From: Tiliqua scincoides
Lineage: Eukaryota > Chordata > Lepidosauria > Squamata > Scincidae
DNA length: 64,000 bases
Assembly (NCBI RefSeq): GCF_035046505.1
Contig: NC_089822.1
Coordinates: forward strand, 266,053,024-266,117,023
Reading direction: 5' to 3'
Shown here: positions 11,874 through 22,329 of the stretch, in pieces
Layout: every line of letters begins with the position of its first letter
Position numbering within the stretch: the stretch's first letter is position 1
Made by a program: the position numbers and the translations under genes
The notes under the pieces: generated by a model
What the model saw: the letters and a program-made list of their open reading frames with translations, nothing else
Database searches by the model: none
Told to the model about the DNA's origin: nothing

Positions 11874-11960
11874 GTTCTTTCCCGTATGAGTTCTTTGATG
11901 AAGGGTCGGCTTTAAGCTGCAGCTGAAGCTCTTTCCACACTCTGTGCATACGCAGGTCCA
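11874..11960 (-). pseudogene. Orphan C2H2 zinc-finger relic
   Basis: One minus-strand frame reads CVCTECGKSFSCSLKPTL then HQRTHTGK: a complete C-x2-C-x12-H-x3-H finger with the start of the standard TGE/K linker. Neither side continues as fingers; the upstream sequence contains a stop in the same frame and the downstream sequence is not finger-like. It is most likely the last trace of a third zinc-finger gene of the cluster that includes genes A and B, about 8 kb beyond gene A's 3' end on the same strand. Confidence 0.65.
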
Positions 11961-12392
11961 ACCTGGTTATACACGGATCTGACTCCACACGAATGGCCCC
12001 TGCAGATGAGAAGGAATGTGCTGATCCCTGGAGAAGGGGAAGACGCACCCCTTTCAAATGCTGCTCTTACCGTTGCACAGATTTTTTATCTCCACAGGAT
12101 GAGAAAACAGTCCTTACAAATTAAACAGTGTGCGCAACCAGCCTCGACAGGCTAAGCGTTACCTGTAAGGCCTGGTGCAAATTGGTTGCACCCTAAGAAA
12201 GCAGAAGGGGGAGAAGAGGACCCGATTGGAAACTATCCTCTGCAACTGCAAAGGGCTAGCGTGCCATGTGCACAACCAGCTATGAAGTGGCTTTGCATGG
12301 CTCACAGGGGTCAGTGAGCTCTGCTCTGCTCCAGGTCTGTTTTTGGGGTTCCAGGTCCTTCGTGACCATCAGAGAAGGAGCCAGTCCGACCA

Positions 12393-12592
12393 NNNNNNNN
12401 NNNNNNNNNNNNNNNNNNNNNNNNNNNNNNNNNNNNNNNNNNNNNNNNNNNNNNNNNNNNNNNNNNNNNNNNNNNNNNNNNNNNNNNNNNNNNNNNNNNN
12501 NNNNNNNNNNNNNNNNNNNNNNNNNNNNNNNNNNNNNNNNNNNNNNNNNNNNNNNNNNNNNNNNNNNNNNNNNNNNNNNNNNNNNNNNNNNN
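12393..12592. other. Assembly gap (200 N)
   Basis: Exactly 200 undetermined bases, a round number typical of a placeholder, so the true gap length is unknown. Open frames across it are artefacts. Confidence 0.99.
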
Positions 12593-12920
12593 TCTCCAGC
12601 AGCCACCAGAGACCATGCCTTGGCATGTACGCTTGGACAGTCCCAATGTTTTGATCCTTGATTCTGTTCTCTCTATTGGATTCCTTTCTCTCTCTCCTCG
12701 TTGGTTCAGGCTTCTAGCACTTACTGTTTACTGTACTGGCTCCTAGCGATGCTTAAGGTTTCCACCTCCATCTCCTACTTCCGTCCTCCTTTCTTCTTCT
12801 CAGCAGAACATCCAGCAACCAGACGTCCAGCCCTTGCTATCCTCTGCCACCTTCCAACCCCTTGATACTCACTCGCCTTCTCCCCTCCTACACAACCCGC
12901 CCGAACGTATTCTTCCTTTA

Positions 12921-13015
12921 CTAGACTGTAAGCCTGTGGGCAGGAGGCTTCTTTTGGAATTATTGTACAACACCTAACACAAGCAGGCGCTTTATAAATA
13001 AGAATGATAATAAAT
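12921..13015 (+). repeat. MIR/L2-like 3' tail fragment
   Basis: 'agactgtaagcctgtgggca' followed by 'attgtacaacacctaacaca' and 'gcgctttataaataa' resembles the conserved tail of MIR/L2-type or L3-type elements in amniotes. No head was recognised. Confidence 0.45.
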
Positions 13016-13422
13016 GAATCTCAAATGCTTTGAAGGCTGGAAAACATTCAGCCAAAGTTTAAGGGAATGCAAATTTGTCACCAAACCAATACAAGCTCCC
13101 TTCCAGCTCCCCCTTCCGCCCATAATGTTTACTTCCTGAAAAGCACAGTGGTGGCAGAAGTACTGTTTATGCCCATCTATACTGCTGGCCCATCCCTGAG
13201 GACACCCGATGTGGGTCGCATCAGTGGCTGGTGGCTGAGGGGGCAGCGGATTAGGGGTACCTCTCAGCCCAAGGCTGTCACTGCTGCCTCCAACCTGCTA
13301 CCAGTGCAAACCACAGCAATCCGCTTCCCACTGGCTTGAGCAAGAAACAGACCATTTCGCTTCTTACTGTGTTCCTCATGTGCTTCTGTGAAACCTGGAT
13401 AAAAAGTGCTGTTCCTGTAAAT
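13016..13422. other. Unassigned interval
   Basis: Nothing recognised on either strand. Confidence 0.35.
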
Positions 13423-13754
13423 CAGTGGTTCTCAAACTTTTAGCACCGGGACCCACTTTTTAGAAGGAGAATCTGTCAGGAGCTGCTGGAAGTGATGTCG
13501 TGACCGGAAGTGACATCATCCCGCAGGGAAATTTTTAACCGTCCTAGGCTGTAATCCTACCCACACTTACCCAGGATAAGTCCCATTGACTCTCATTGTT
13601 AAAAGCATATACAGAGTAGCCTGTTCAAAGTACAAATCTGTAAGGTTTCCCCAAATGCAGTCCAATGCCATGGCAGCATCAAGTCTAATATGTTAAAAAT
13701 AAATGAATAGGGATCCACCTGGTGGGTCCTGACCCACAGTTTGAGGAACACTGC
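13423..13754. mobile_element. Non-autonomous hAT element, type b
   Basis: Ends are inverted copies of CAGTGGTTCTCAAAC. It is flanked by the perfect 8-base duplication CTGTAAAT (13415-13422 and 13755-13762), the hallmark of hAT insertion. The interior has 'gacccactttttagaa' and 'aagtgacatcat', shared with copies at 25225 and 42078. No transposase frame. Confidence 0.9.
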
Positions 13755-13762
13755 TGTAAATG

Positions 13763-14270
13763 GAACCAGAAGTCTTGCACATCCAGATTTCACAAGCGGC
13801 GTATGAGAGCATGGTAAAGGGCTTTGTCTTTGCTTTGTAATGACATAATTCAGAGTCATGTCTCATGTAACTTATTTGAGTACAATGCCTGGCTTCTCAG
13901 AATCCTTTCCATGTCTTCAGCAGCACCTGCCAAGAAGCCTCTGTGTGTTATGGAGGATTTTGGGAAAAGCACTACTGGTAGATTACCCCTTGCCCGGACA
14001 TGTGAAATCCGGACTATTCCAAAATCCAGACATCTTTGTCCTAGACTCTTTTTCTATAGTGTGGACATTAGACTGCCCTGTGCTCATTCCCACGTACAGT
14101 GCAGGTACAGGCAGGTTCTGTTATCTGCCCAGTAGTGGGTACCTATACAGACATTGTTGAAAAATATCAGAGACCAGCAGACATCTGTATGGATAACAGT
14201 GAAAAGGGCAAGAGGAAGCAGTTCTCATTATATTTATGCAATTATTCTGAAATCCAAACAAATCCAAAAT
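13763..14270. other. Unassigned interval
   Basis: No domain, repeat end or RNA gene recognised. Confidence 0.35.
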
Positions 14271-15472
14271 CATAAGAACATAAGAACAGCCCCGCTGGAT
14301 CAGGCCAAAGGCCCATCTAGTCCAGCTTCCTGTATCTCACAGCGGCCCACCAAATGCCCCAGGGAGCACACCAGATAACAAGAGACCTCATCCTGGTGCT
14401 CTCCCTTGCATCTGACATAGCCCTAAAATCTGACATTGCATCTAAAATCAGGAGGTTGCACATACACATCATGGCTTGTAACCCATAATGGATTTTTCCT
14501 CCAGAAACTCGTCCAATCCCCTTTGAAAGGTGTCCAGGCCAGATGCCATCACCACATCCTGTGGCAAGGAGTTCCACAGACCAACCACACACTGAGTAAA
14601 GAAATATTTTCTTTCTAACTCTCCCAACACTCAATTTGAGTGGATGTCCCCTGGTTCTGGTGTTGTGTGAGAGTGTAAAGAGCATCTCTCTATCCACTCT
14701 GTCCATCCCCTGCATGATTTTGTATGTCTTAAACATGTCCAACCTCAGGCGCCTTTTTTCTGGACCAGGAGTCTCTAAACTTTGCGGCCAAAGAGCCACA
14801 TCAAATATCTGGCACAGTGTTGAGGGCCTGAAAAAAAAATTAAATATGAAATTTAAATAAATACATTAGAGTTAGATCTTGGATGGAATGAATGAATGAA
14901 TGAATGAATGAATGAATGGGCTCAAATGTCCAGGATTTCTCCAAGCACCACACAGCCCAAGAAATAAAGCACACACTTAAATGGACCCCCATTCCCCCAC
15001 CCCATAAACACAACTCTGGTTGTGTTTGGTCAACTGGGTCAGAGGCTCTCGGGGGATCAGAGGCTGACTGCGGGCTGGATAGAGACTCTCCAAGGGCCTC
15101 ATCTGGCCCCCCAGGCTGGGGTTTGGAGACCCCTGTTCTAGACTGAAGAGGCCCAAATGACGTAGCCTTTCCTTGTAAGGAAGGTGCCCCAACCCAGTAA
15201 TCATTTTAATCACGCTTTTTTCATTTCTACAATATCCTTTTTGAGATGCGGCGACCAGAACTGGACACAATACTCCAGGTGTGGCCTTACCATCGATTTG
15301 TACAAAGGCATTATAATATTAGCCGTCTTATTCTCAATACCTTTTCTAATTATCCCCAGCATGGAATTAGCCTTCCACCGCCACTGCACATTGGGTTGAC
15401 GCTTTCATCGAGGTGACCACCAGCAAGATCTCTCTCTTGATCTGTTACAGACAGCTCAGAACCCATTAGCCT
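14271..15472 (-). mobile_element. CR1 LINE 3' end, split by a hAT element
   Basis: Minus-strand CR1 with the 8-base terminal repeat (CATAAGAA)n at its left edge. The frame encodes LDMFKTYKIMQGMDRVDREMLFTL and LPQDVV-type segments, and beyond the insertion at 14766-15135 continues with the segment corresponding to EYCVQFWSPHLKKDI. 5'-truncated. Frame damage is moderate. Confidence 0.85.
14766..15135. mobile_element. Non-autonomous hAT element, type a, inside CR1
   Basis: The left end CAGGAGTCTCTAAAC and right end (inverse CAGGGGTCTCCAAAC) match the type-a ends seen at 17104, 25353 and 41605. Flanked by TTCTGGAC/TTCTAGAC (14758-14765, 15136-15143), an 8-base duplication with one change. It contains an (AATG)n run near 14887-14917. 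Confidence 0.85.
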
Positions 15473-16089
15473 TAATAATTTTTGGGTGGATTCCAGGCAA
15501 GGAGTGGGCAGAACAGGGTGGACGGAGGGGAGGATCAGACCTGGAAGAGGGCTGGGACTGGTGGAGGCCCTGCCAGATACAAGCTAAGAAGCCTGACATG
15601 GAGCTCCTCCAGTCTGCACTGGCTATTTTGCTGGAGGAGGACTGGAGGAGACACATGCTGCTTCTGAGGAGCTCAGACGACCCTCTGGAGAGTCTGGTTT
15701 CCCTCAGTGTTGCTCATACCAAGTGGCATGGAGTTCCCATGACAGGTTTTGGCAACTAAAGCTTTCCCCTAATGTCCTGCAGTGACTCCTCTGACTCCAG
15801 GATGAGAGATGGACAGACACAAGGCTTCATTCTCCGAGGGCTGCTTTAAGTCACTACATCCAGATATGTCAATGCAGGACTAAAAGCTGAGTCACCCCTG
15901 CTAACTGGGCAAAGAGGCACCTGTCAAAATGGTGTCCTCTTATATTAAGCAAGGGGAGAGCAACTCTCCCTCTTCACCCCAGCATGGCATCTTTTCCAGT
16001 GGCTGTTGCTGGTATTTTTTTTGTTTTTAGACTGCAAGCCCTTTGGGGACAGGGAATCATTTGTCACTGCTGTGTAAACTGCTGTGCAC
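15473..16089. other. Unassigned interval with a short MIR/L2-like piece
   Basis: Mostly unrecognised. Near 16028-16075 'gactgcaagccctttgggga' resembles the conserved core or tail of MIR-like elements. Confidence 0.3.
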
Positions 16090-16417
16090 AGCTGCGATAC
16101 AAGGACATCTGCAAGAGGGATCTGAAGGCCTTAGGAATGGACCTCAACAAGTGGGAAACCCTGGCCTCTGAGCGGCCCGCTTGGAGGCAGGCTGTGCAGC
16201 ATGGCCTTTCCCAGCTTGAAGAGACACTTGGCCAACAGTCTGAGGCAAAGAAGGAAGGCCCATAGCCAGGGAGACAGACCGGGAACAGACTGCACTTGCT
16301 CCCGGTGTGGAAGGGATTGTCACTCCCGAATTGGCCTTTTCAGCCACAATAGACGCTGTTCCAGAACCACCTTTCAGAGCGCGATACCAGAGTCTTTCGA
16401 GACTGAAGGTTGCCAAC
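16090..16417 (+). mobile_element. APE/RT-class LINE 3' end, short copy
   Basis: Starts at the RYKDICKRDLKALGMDLNKW segment, runs through the Cys/His motif and ends in 'gactgaaggttgccaac'. A small deletion relative to sister copies lies in the lysine-rich stretch. Confidence 0.85.
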
Positions 16418-16745
16418 TAACCCTGCTGAAAAGCTGAATACTGTATAAATATTCTTAATATAATATATATATAGCGTCTTCCTTGCCCCTGGCAATTTGG
16501 GACTTCCTTCTATATCCCAAAGGGCTGGAAACCCCCCACACGCCCAGGATATCCCCAGGCAGGGTAGCAGTTTTGGCACCTGGACTGAGAAAGTTCCAGA
16601 GCCAGCCCAAGACCTTCTGGCACCTAAGGTGTGCACGTCATACTACAATGTCTATCCACCTCTCTCTGTAAAGCTCTCTGGTAAGTTGCAGCGTATTTAG
16701 AGCAGCTTCAAAGACGGACACTGCGTGCAACCTTGATTCCTGCAG

Positions 16746-16863
16746 GCATAAGAACAACAGCCCTGCTGGATCAGGCCAAAGGTCCATCTGGTCCAGCTTC
16801 CTGTATCTTACAGCGGCACACCAGAGGCCTCAGGAAGCACATAAGACAAGATACTTGCATCCC
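16746..16863 (-). mobile_element. CR1 3'-terminal fragment
   Basis: About 115 bases of the CR1 3' end: 'gccctgctggatcaggccaa' and 'agcttcctgtatcttacagc'. Very strongly 5'-truncated. Confidence 0.8.
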
Positions 16864-17103
16864 ACAGCACACTGAGTTTTTACTCTTTTAGAAAGTTACA
16901 AAGTAGGGGAATCTCAAATTGGGGGGAGCCTGCAGTGTGGCTGGCTGCAGCATGTACACACACAGGTGTGGGAGTTGCACATTCCTTTTAAAAAAAATAT
17001 GCACATGAGGAGCTGGAAAGGCAGGGCACATAAGAACAGGCATTTCAAGGGCAACCTGGTGTAAAGCTTGTGTTTTCACTGGAGGCTCTGATTGTCTCTA
17101 AGC

Positions 17104-17554
17104 CAGGGGTGCCCAAACCTTGGCCCTGGGGCCACTTGCGGCCCTCGAGGCCTCTCAATGCAGCCCTCAGGGAGCCCCCAGTCTCCAATGAGCCTCTGGC
17201 CCTCCGGAGATTTGTTGGAGCCCACACTGGCCTGACACAGTGTGAGGGGGACTTTTTGACGTCTTGCATGAGCTGTGGGATGAAGACTCCCTCCACTGCT
17301 TGCTGTTTTACATCTGTAATGCTGCAGTGGCAGTGAAGGAAAGGCCAGCCTTGCTTTGTACAAGGCCTTTTATAGGCCTTGAGCTATTGCAAGACCTTCA
17401 TTCATTCATATAAGTTCATCTTTAATATATTCATTTATGTAAATTTATTCAAATTTATTCAAATTTTAAATGTAAATTAATCCCCCCCCCCGGCCCCTGA
17501 CACAGTGTCTGAGAGATGACGTGGCCCTCCTGCCAAAAACTTTGGACACCCCTG
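17104..17554. mobile_element. Non-autonomous hAT element, type a
   Basis: CAGGGGTGCCCAAAC at the left and the inverse of CAGGGGTGTCCAAAG at the right, with the same interior as 41605-42069 (including 'ggccctcgaggcctctcaat' and the AT-rich 'ttcattcatataagttcatc'). No matching 8-base duplication was seen, so one flank may have been rearranged. Confidence 0.8.
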
Positions 17555-17976
17555 CACTGGGGGAAAAAAAATCTTTATTTGGCTGGAGGTTTTGTGTACA
17601 GAAAACATTGCCTTGTGAAGATACTGTACATGGGTACTGCAATTCATTTGCCTGGCCAATAGTCACAGCACTAATACAAGTCCCTCCATTTCAAAGTCTT
17701 TTCTGAAAAAGAAAGAAAAATCCATAAAAGCAGTTGTTTACAGAAATATTCTCACAACAGATTTCTCTTGTGTGCTATTTTGTGTAAGCTGGTGGTGAAA
17801 ACATAGTAAAAGATGCAAAAAAGCCTGTCACTGCCTTCTGTTTAGAACACAGCTTGGCAAACAAAAAGTTCAGTTCCGGCATATTCAAATCCATTTGGGA
17901 AAAAAGTGGTTTGGTTTGCCCAATTTTCTGCTAACTGTTTTCTGAACATCTCTGTTTTGTCCAGGTTGAATTAGAT
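17555..17976. other. Unassigned interval
   Basis: Nothing recognised. Confidence 0.35.
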
Positions 17977-18293
17977 CATAAGAACAGCCCTGCTGGATCA
18001 GGCCATAGGCCCATCTAGTCCAGCTTCTTGTATATCACAGCAGCCCACCAAATGCCCCAGGGAGCACATCAGATAACAAGAGACCTGCATCCCGGTGCCC
18101 TCCCTTGCATCTGGCATTCTGACATAGCCCATTTCTAAAATCAGGAGGTTGCACATACACATCATGGCTTGTAACCTGTGATGGACTTTTCCTCCAGAAA
18201 TTTGTCCAATTCCCTTTTAAAAGGATCTAGGCCAGATGCCATCACCACATTATGTGGCAAGGAGTTCCACAGACCAACTATACGCTGAGTGTA
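17977..18293 (-). mobile_element. CR1 3' end fragment
   Basis: Minus-strand CR1 terminus, from 'cataagaacagccctgctgg' to the reverse of the LWNSLP segment. Confidence 0.85.
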
Positions 18294-18456
18294 GGATCTA
18301 TGGATACCTGCTTTAGAATAACAAACCACAACTAGAATAAACCACAGTTCCTCAAGTTCAGATTACACATGGTTTAACTGAAAGGAAAAACTTTCATTCT
18401 TTTACTGTGGTGCTCGAAGGAAAAGAAGAGAGTGAGCCCAAAAAGGAAGCAGTCCG

Positions 18457-18548
18457 ATTTATGATCATCTATTTTAAACCATGGTTTCTAAACCATGGTT
18501 TAAAATAGGTTATCATAAATGGGAAATCATCTAAATTTTAGATGATTT
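18457..18548. repeat. Two adjacent near-perfect hairpins
   Basis: 18457-18487 and 18490-18520 are 31-base inverted arms with about two mismatches and a 2-base loop, centred on AAACCATGGTTT-type sequence. Directly after, 18524-18548 is a second palindrome with 12-base arms. They could be the core of a hairpin miniature element or a cruciform-prone site. Confidence 0.75.
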
Positions 18549-18859
18549 TCTGAACTGGCACTATGTCTATTTTTCTTCACTGAAGATTTTCAAACATTTA
18601 ATCAGAAATGACCTGTGAATATAGTCCCTCCCAAATGTAAGAATTTACAGGCGGGGGGACCTCTTTGCAGCAATTCCATTCCCCCCCCCATGGATAAGGA
18701 AACTGCAGATATGGAGTAATTCTATATGACTAGCACCCCCTGTGTCCATCACAAGTACCTTTGATTTTCATAGCTGCAGGGCCAGTGTTTGTTCCTTAAC
18801 ATTCTTCGTAAACTAAAGAACCAAACATGCCAGCAACAAACCTGCATTCTACAGAGAGG
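18549..18859. other. Unassigned interval
   Basis: Nothing recognised before the CR1 copy begins. Confidence 0.3.
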
Positions 18860-19220
18860 AAACAAACTAAACATTACCCAGCACTATTTCTTTACCCGGC
18901 GTGTGGTTAGTCTGTGGAACTCCTTGCCACAGGAAGTAGTGATGGCATCTTGCCTGGGTGCCTTTAAGAGGGGATTGGACAAATTTCTGGAGGAAAAGTT
19001 CATCACGGGTTACAAGTCATGGTAGGTATGTGCAAGCTCTTGGTTTTATAGGTAGGCTGCCTCTGATTGCCAGATGCAGGAGAGGGCACCAGGATGCAGG
19101 TTGTGTCTGTTGTCTTGTGTGCTCCCTGGGGCATTTGCTGGGCCACTGTGAGATACAGGAAGCTGAGCTAGATGGGCCTTTGGCCTGATCCAGCGGGGCT
19201 CTTCTTATGTTCTTATGTTC
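18860..19220 (+). mobile_element. CR1 3' end fragment
   Basis: Encodes FFTRRVVSLWNSLPQEVVM and continues through the 3' untranslated part to (TTCTTATG)n at the right edge, the short direct repeat that ends CR1 copies. Confidence 0.85.
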
Positions 19221-19261
19221 GCAAGAAGCAGGAGTTCCTGCTTCCTTTTTTTGTTCAGTTA

Positions 19262-19496
19262 CAGCCAAATCCTATCCAATATTCCAGTGCTGGTGCAGCT
19301 GTGACAATGGGGCAAGCAGTGCATGCTTGGGAAATGCATGGTGCATGGTGGGAAGCAGTGCATGGTGGGAAGGCAGTCACAGGGGGCCACTCAAGGTATG
19401 GGATCACTCAAGGTATGGGAACAATGCAGACTCATTTGGTCTGCATTGTTCCTGCACCGGTGCTGGGAAGTTGGATAGGATTTTGGCCCTCAGTCT
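19262..19496. mobile_element. Miniature inverted-repeat element
   Basis: The left end 'agccaaatcctatccaatat' plus 'ccagtgctggtgcagc' pairs with the right end 'cggtgctgggaagttggata' plus 'ggattttggc'. The interior has small internal duplications ('gcatggtgggaa'). Same family as the unit split by the copia element. Confidence 0.65.
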
Positions 19497-19779
19497 CCCA
19501 CTAGCCTTCAGGCCAACTGCCTGCACATTCAGTTCAGCAAGAAAGGAACAAACACTTGTGACTGCAAGCACAACTGTAAAAATTAAGATAGTTTTAATGG
19601 TGGGGGGACGGCGGATCCAGATACATGGATAACTGACTCCGAGGATACCGGATCCGCGAATATGGGGGCTTGCCTGTATATGGATCCTCTCCCACCTGTA
19701 TTTATTATCATTTTTAATGAGAAATAAGGTTTAGGCATCAACGGAATCTCTTCCCACACTGCAAATGTTTGCAGGATTT

Positions 19780-20588
19780 CTAGCCTGTGTGGGTTTTTTC
19801 ATGTTTAATCAGAAGCCACTTCTGACTGAAGCTCCTCTCACAGGTGGCACATTTATAGGGTTTCTCTCCTGTGTGAGTTCTCTCATGTCTGATAAGGTCT
19901 GAACGCTCAAAGAAGGTTTTCCCACAGGCAGAGCACTGGTGCGGTTTTTCCCCTGTGTGCTTCTTTTTATGTTTGATAAGGTTCCAGTTATAAACGAAGC
20001 TCTTTCCACAGGTGGAGCAAGTATACAGTTTCTCTCCCCCATGAGTCCTCTCGTGCTTGATCAGGAGAGAATTACGGCTGAAGCACTTCCCGCAGGCTGA
20101 GCACTGGAACGGCCTCTCCTCCGCATGGGTTCTCTCATGGAAAATGAGATTTGACCTCTGGCAGAAACCTTTACCACAGTAAGAGCATTTACGGGGCCTT
20201 TCCAAAGCATGGATTCGCTGATTTCTCACAAGCTGGTCCTTGCGAATGAGGCTTTTCCCACACTCAGTGCATTGAAGTGGTGTCTCTTGAGCACAGACTC
20301 TTCCATGTTTGGGAAAGCCTAACTCCTGCCTGAAGCCTTCCTTGGGCATCTCTTCTTTGTGCTCTAGAAGGCTTTTAAGGAGGATTTTGTTTGCCATGTC
20401 AGGAGTGGGTTTATTCATTCTGCTTCCTGGAGGGCTTCTCTGCCACCTCTTTGGGCTTTGCCAATTCCCAGAACTGTTTTCTTCTTCCTGATTCTGGGAA
20501 ATGTTCTCTCTCACTCTCCTTTGGGATGCCTCATCTGGCTCAGAATTTTCCAGAATTTTTTCTCCAGAAACATTCACTTGCATGCAAC
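19780..20588 (-). CDS. Gene A, exon 3: C2H2 zinc-finger exon
   Basis: Final exon of a SCAN zinc-finger gene. The acceptor is 'ctttctcaaag' on the minus strand (AG at 20590-20589), giving a phase-1 start that fits the linker exon donor at 22056. About 90 residues of linker (GEKILENSEPDEASQRRVREN...) precede six C2H2 fingers. Finger 1 is degenerate: its first zinc-binding histidine is replaced (QLVRNQRIH). Fingers 2-6 are canonical (for example CSACGKTFFERSDLIRHERTH). The frame stops right after finger 6 (HEKTHTG). Just past the stop the bases still read CKHLQCGKRF, the first half of a lost seventh finger. Known role of the class: sequence-specific DNA binding in the nucleus. No KRAB domain is seen. 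Confidence 0.85.
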
Positions 20589-20897
20589 CTTTGAGAAAGC
20601 AGAGGAAAAAAAATGTCAAGACTTTTGCTGCTGTCACTGTATGAAATCTCCCTCGCTTTAAGATCTGGAAGCACAACCTTGCTCAGTGTTTCATCACATC
20701 ACATGGTGGTTCGGAAATGGCCATCCCTGACGAGTTTTCAAAGACCAGCAAGACAACTTTGTGCTCAGACAGGCTTTTGGTCAGGGGCAAATTGCTGAGA
20801 CACTTTTTGAATCCAAAGTATTCAAGTTGAATCCAAAGTATTCAAAATAAAGAATCCAAAGCAAAAATTTCTTTTAAATGCAATGTTTAATTAGGTA

Positions 20898-21057
20898 GAG
20901 ACCCAGTTAATACCAGTACAGTATGCCTGATCTTGTCTGATCTCGGAAGCTAAGCAGGGTCAGGCCTGGTTAGTACTTGGATGGGAGACCGCCTGGGAAT
21001 ACTGGGTGCTGTAGGCTTATACCATAGTCTTTCGAGACTGAAGGTTGCCAACCAACC
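20898..21057 (+). mobile_element. 5S rRNA-derived SINE with LINE tail
   Basis: 20925-21018 closely follows vertebrate 5S rRNA ('gtctgatctcggaagctaag', 'ttggatgggagaccgcctgg', 'ggtgctgtaggctt'), including the internal pol III control region. It is followed by 'ataccatagtctttcgagac' and 'tgaaggttgccaacc', the APE/RT LINE tail. Flanked by the 9-base duplication AATTAGGTA (20889-20897, 21058-21066). Lies in gene A intron 2. Confidence 0.92.
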
Positions 21058-21160
21058 AATTAGGTATGACAGTGGCATGACAGTGACTTTGAAAGTCTCA
21101 TTTTAGGATTCTTGCCATCCCTAAAATGAGAGTCCAGTAATATACCACATTTGTGTATAT

Positions 21161-21290
21161 CTAGGGCCCAATCCTGTGGTGATGGGGGCAGTCATGGAGG
21201 CCACCTCAAGGTAAGGGAATGTTTGTTCCTTTACCTTGGGGCTTTGTTGTGGCTGCACCCATGCTGGAAAAAGTATGTTCTTCCACCAAT
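21161..21290. repeat. Partial miniature element
   Basis: 'gggcccaatcctgtggtgat' followed by 'gcagtcatggaggccacctc' matches the interior of the copia-split element at 2418 and its relatives. The right end is not clear. Confidence 0.5.
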
Positions 21291-21411
21291 GTTCAAGGTG
21301 GCTGATAACAAATTTAAGAGCATGAACTTTCACCACACGCACTTGATTCATTAAAGATGAATCATGACATCTCAAAGAGAAAAACATGAATAACATGAGT
21401 TCTGTGGAACA

Positions 21412-21712
21412 TGAGTTCTGTGGAACTCCTTGCCACAGGATGTGGTGATGACGTCTGGCCTGGATGCCTTTAAAAGGGGATTGGACAAGTTTCTGGAGGA
21501 AAAATCCATTATGCGTTACAAGCCATGATGTGTATGTGCAACCTCCTAATTTTAGAAATGGGCTATGTCAGATGCCAGGGAGGGCACCAGGAAGCAGGTC
21601 TCTTTTTATCTGGTGTGCTCCCTGGGACATTTGGTGGGCCGCTGTGAGATACAGGAAGCTGGACTAGATGGGCCTATGGCCTGATCCAGTGGGGCTGTTC
21701 TTATGTACTTAA
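21412..21712 (+). mobile_element. CR1 3' end fragment
   Basis: From the LWNSLPQDVV-type segment to 'ggggctgttcttatg'. In gene A intron 2. Confidence 0.85.
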
Positions 21713-21782
21713 TAAGCAAACGGAAGAACATGGAATATATAAGATTATGATGAGAGGGGGTGCTCCAGGGTATTTAGTAGGG

Positions 21783-21990
21783 CAGCCATTTTCAACCACT
21801 GTGCCGTGGCACACTGGTGTGCCGCAAATGTTTGGTGGAGGGTCATTTATTAATTGGACCATTGGGGGATATGAGCCCCCCACCAACAGCATGGTGTGCC
21901 TTATCAATTGTTCAAAAACCGATGGTGTGCCTTGACAATTTTAGTACCTTCTCAGTGAGCCATGAGACAAAAAAGGTTGACAATCACTGT
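21783..21990. mobile_element. Non-autonomous hAT element, type c
   Basis: 'attttcaaccactgtgccg' at the left pairs with 'aaaggttgacaatcactgt' at the right. The interior has repeated 'ggtgtgcc' and 'gccccccaccaacagcatgg'. No transposase. Confidence 0.65.
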
Positions 21991-22055
21991 AGTCACACAC
22001 TGTGAACACAATCCACGAACCACAGAGCAAAAGTTGACGCATAAGCAATCCTTAC

Positions 22056-22182
22056 CCAGCAGCCTGGCCTCCCCGTCTTCTTCCTGCTTGGCCTCCTTCC
22101 ACAGCTGCCTCTCCGCAGGGCCAGATGGAACAGAGTCTGCCTTGAAGGAACTTGCGGTGGCCTCTTCCAATCTTGTCACCAG
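22056..22182 (-). CDS. Gene A, exon 2: linker exon
   Basis: 127 bases between an acceptor 'actatttcag' (AG at 22184-22183) and a donor GTAAGG (from 22055). It starts in phase 0 and ends in phase 1, so it joins both neighbours in frame. It encodes LVTRLEEATASSFKADSVPS and then GPAERQLWKEAKQEEDGEAR, an acidic, low-complexity linker of the type that follows SCAN exons in reptile zinc-finger genes. The tail KEAKQEEDGEA matches REAKQESKDGSA in gene B's exon 2. Confidence 0.8.
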
Positions 22183-22192
22183 CTGAAATAGT

Positions 22193-22262
22193 AAGAACAT
22201 AAGAACATAAGAAGAGCCCTGCTGGATCAGGCCAAAGGCCCATCTACTCCAGCTTCCTGGAC
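22193..22262 (-). mobile_element. CR1 3'-terminal fragment
   Basis: Only about 70 bases of the CR1 end, starting with (AAGAACAT) repeats. It sits 10 bases upstream of gene A exon 2's acceptor, so it lies against the branch-point region. Confidence 0.8.
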
Positions 22263-22329
22263 TAGTGAGAATCACTTTTAGAGGAGAGAGACCAGACTGC
22301 AGAGGATGACTGCCACCCTCTACCCCCAG

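Noticed and set aside
12266-12661. Open frames spanning 12393-12592
   Set aside because: They exist only because undetermined bases are read through.
17104-17554. 8-base target duplication for this hAT copy
   Set aside because: Flanks CTCTAAGC and CACTGGGG do not match, so only the terminal repeats support the call.
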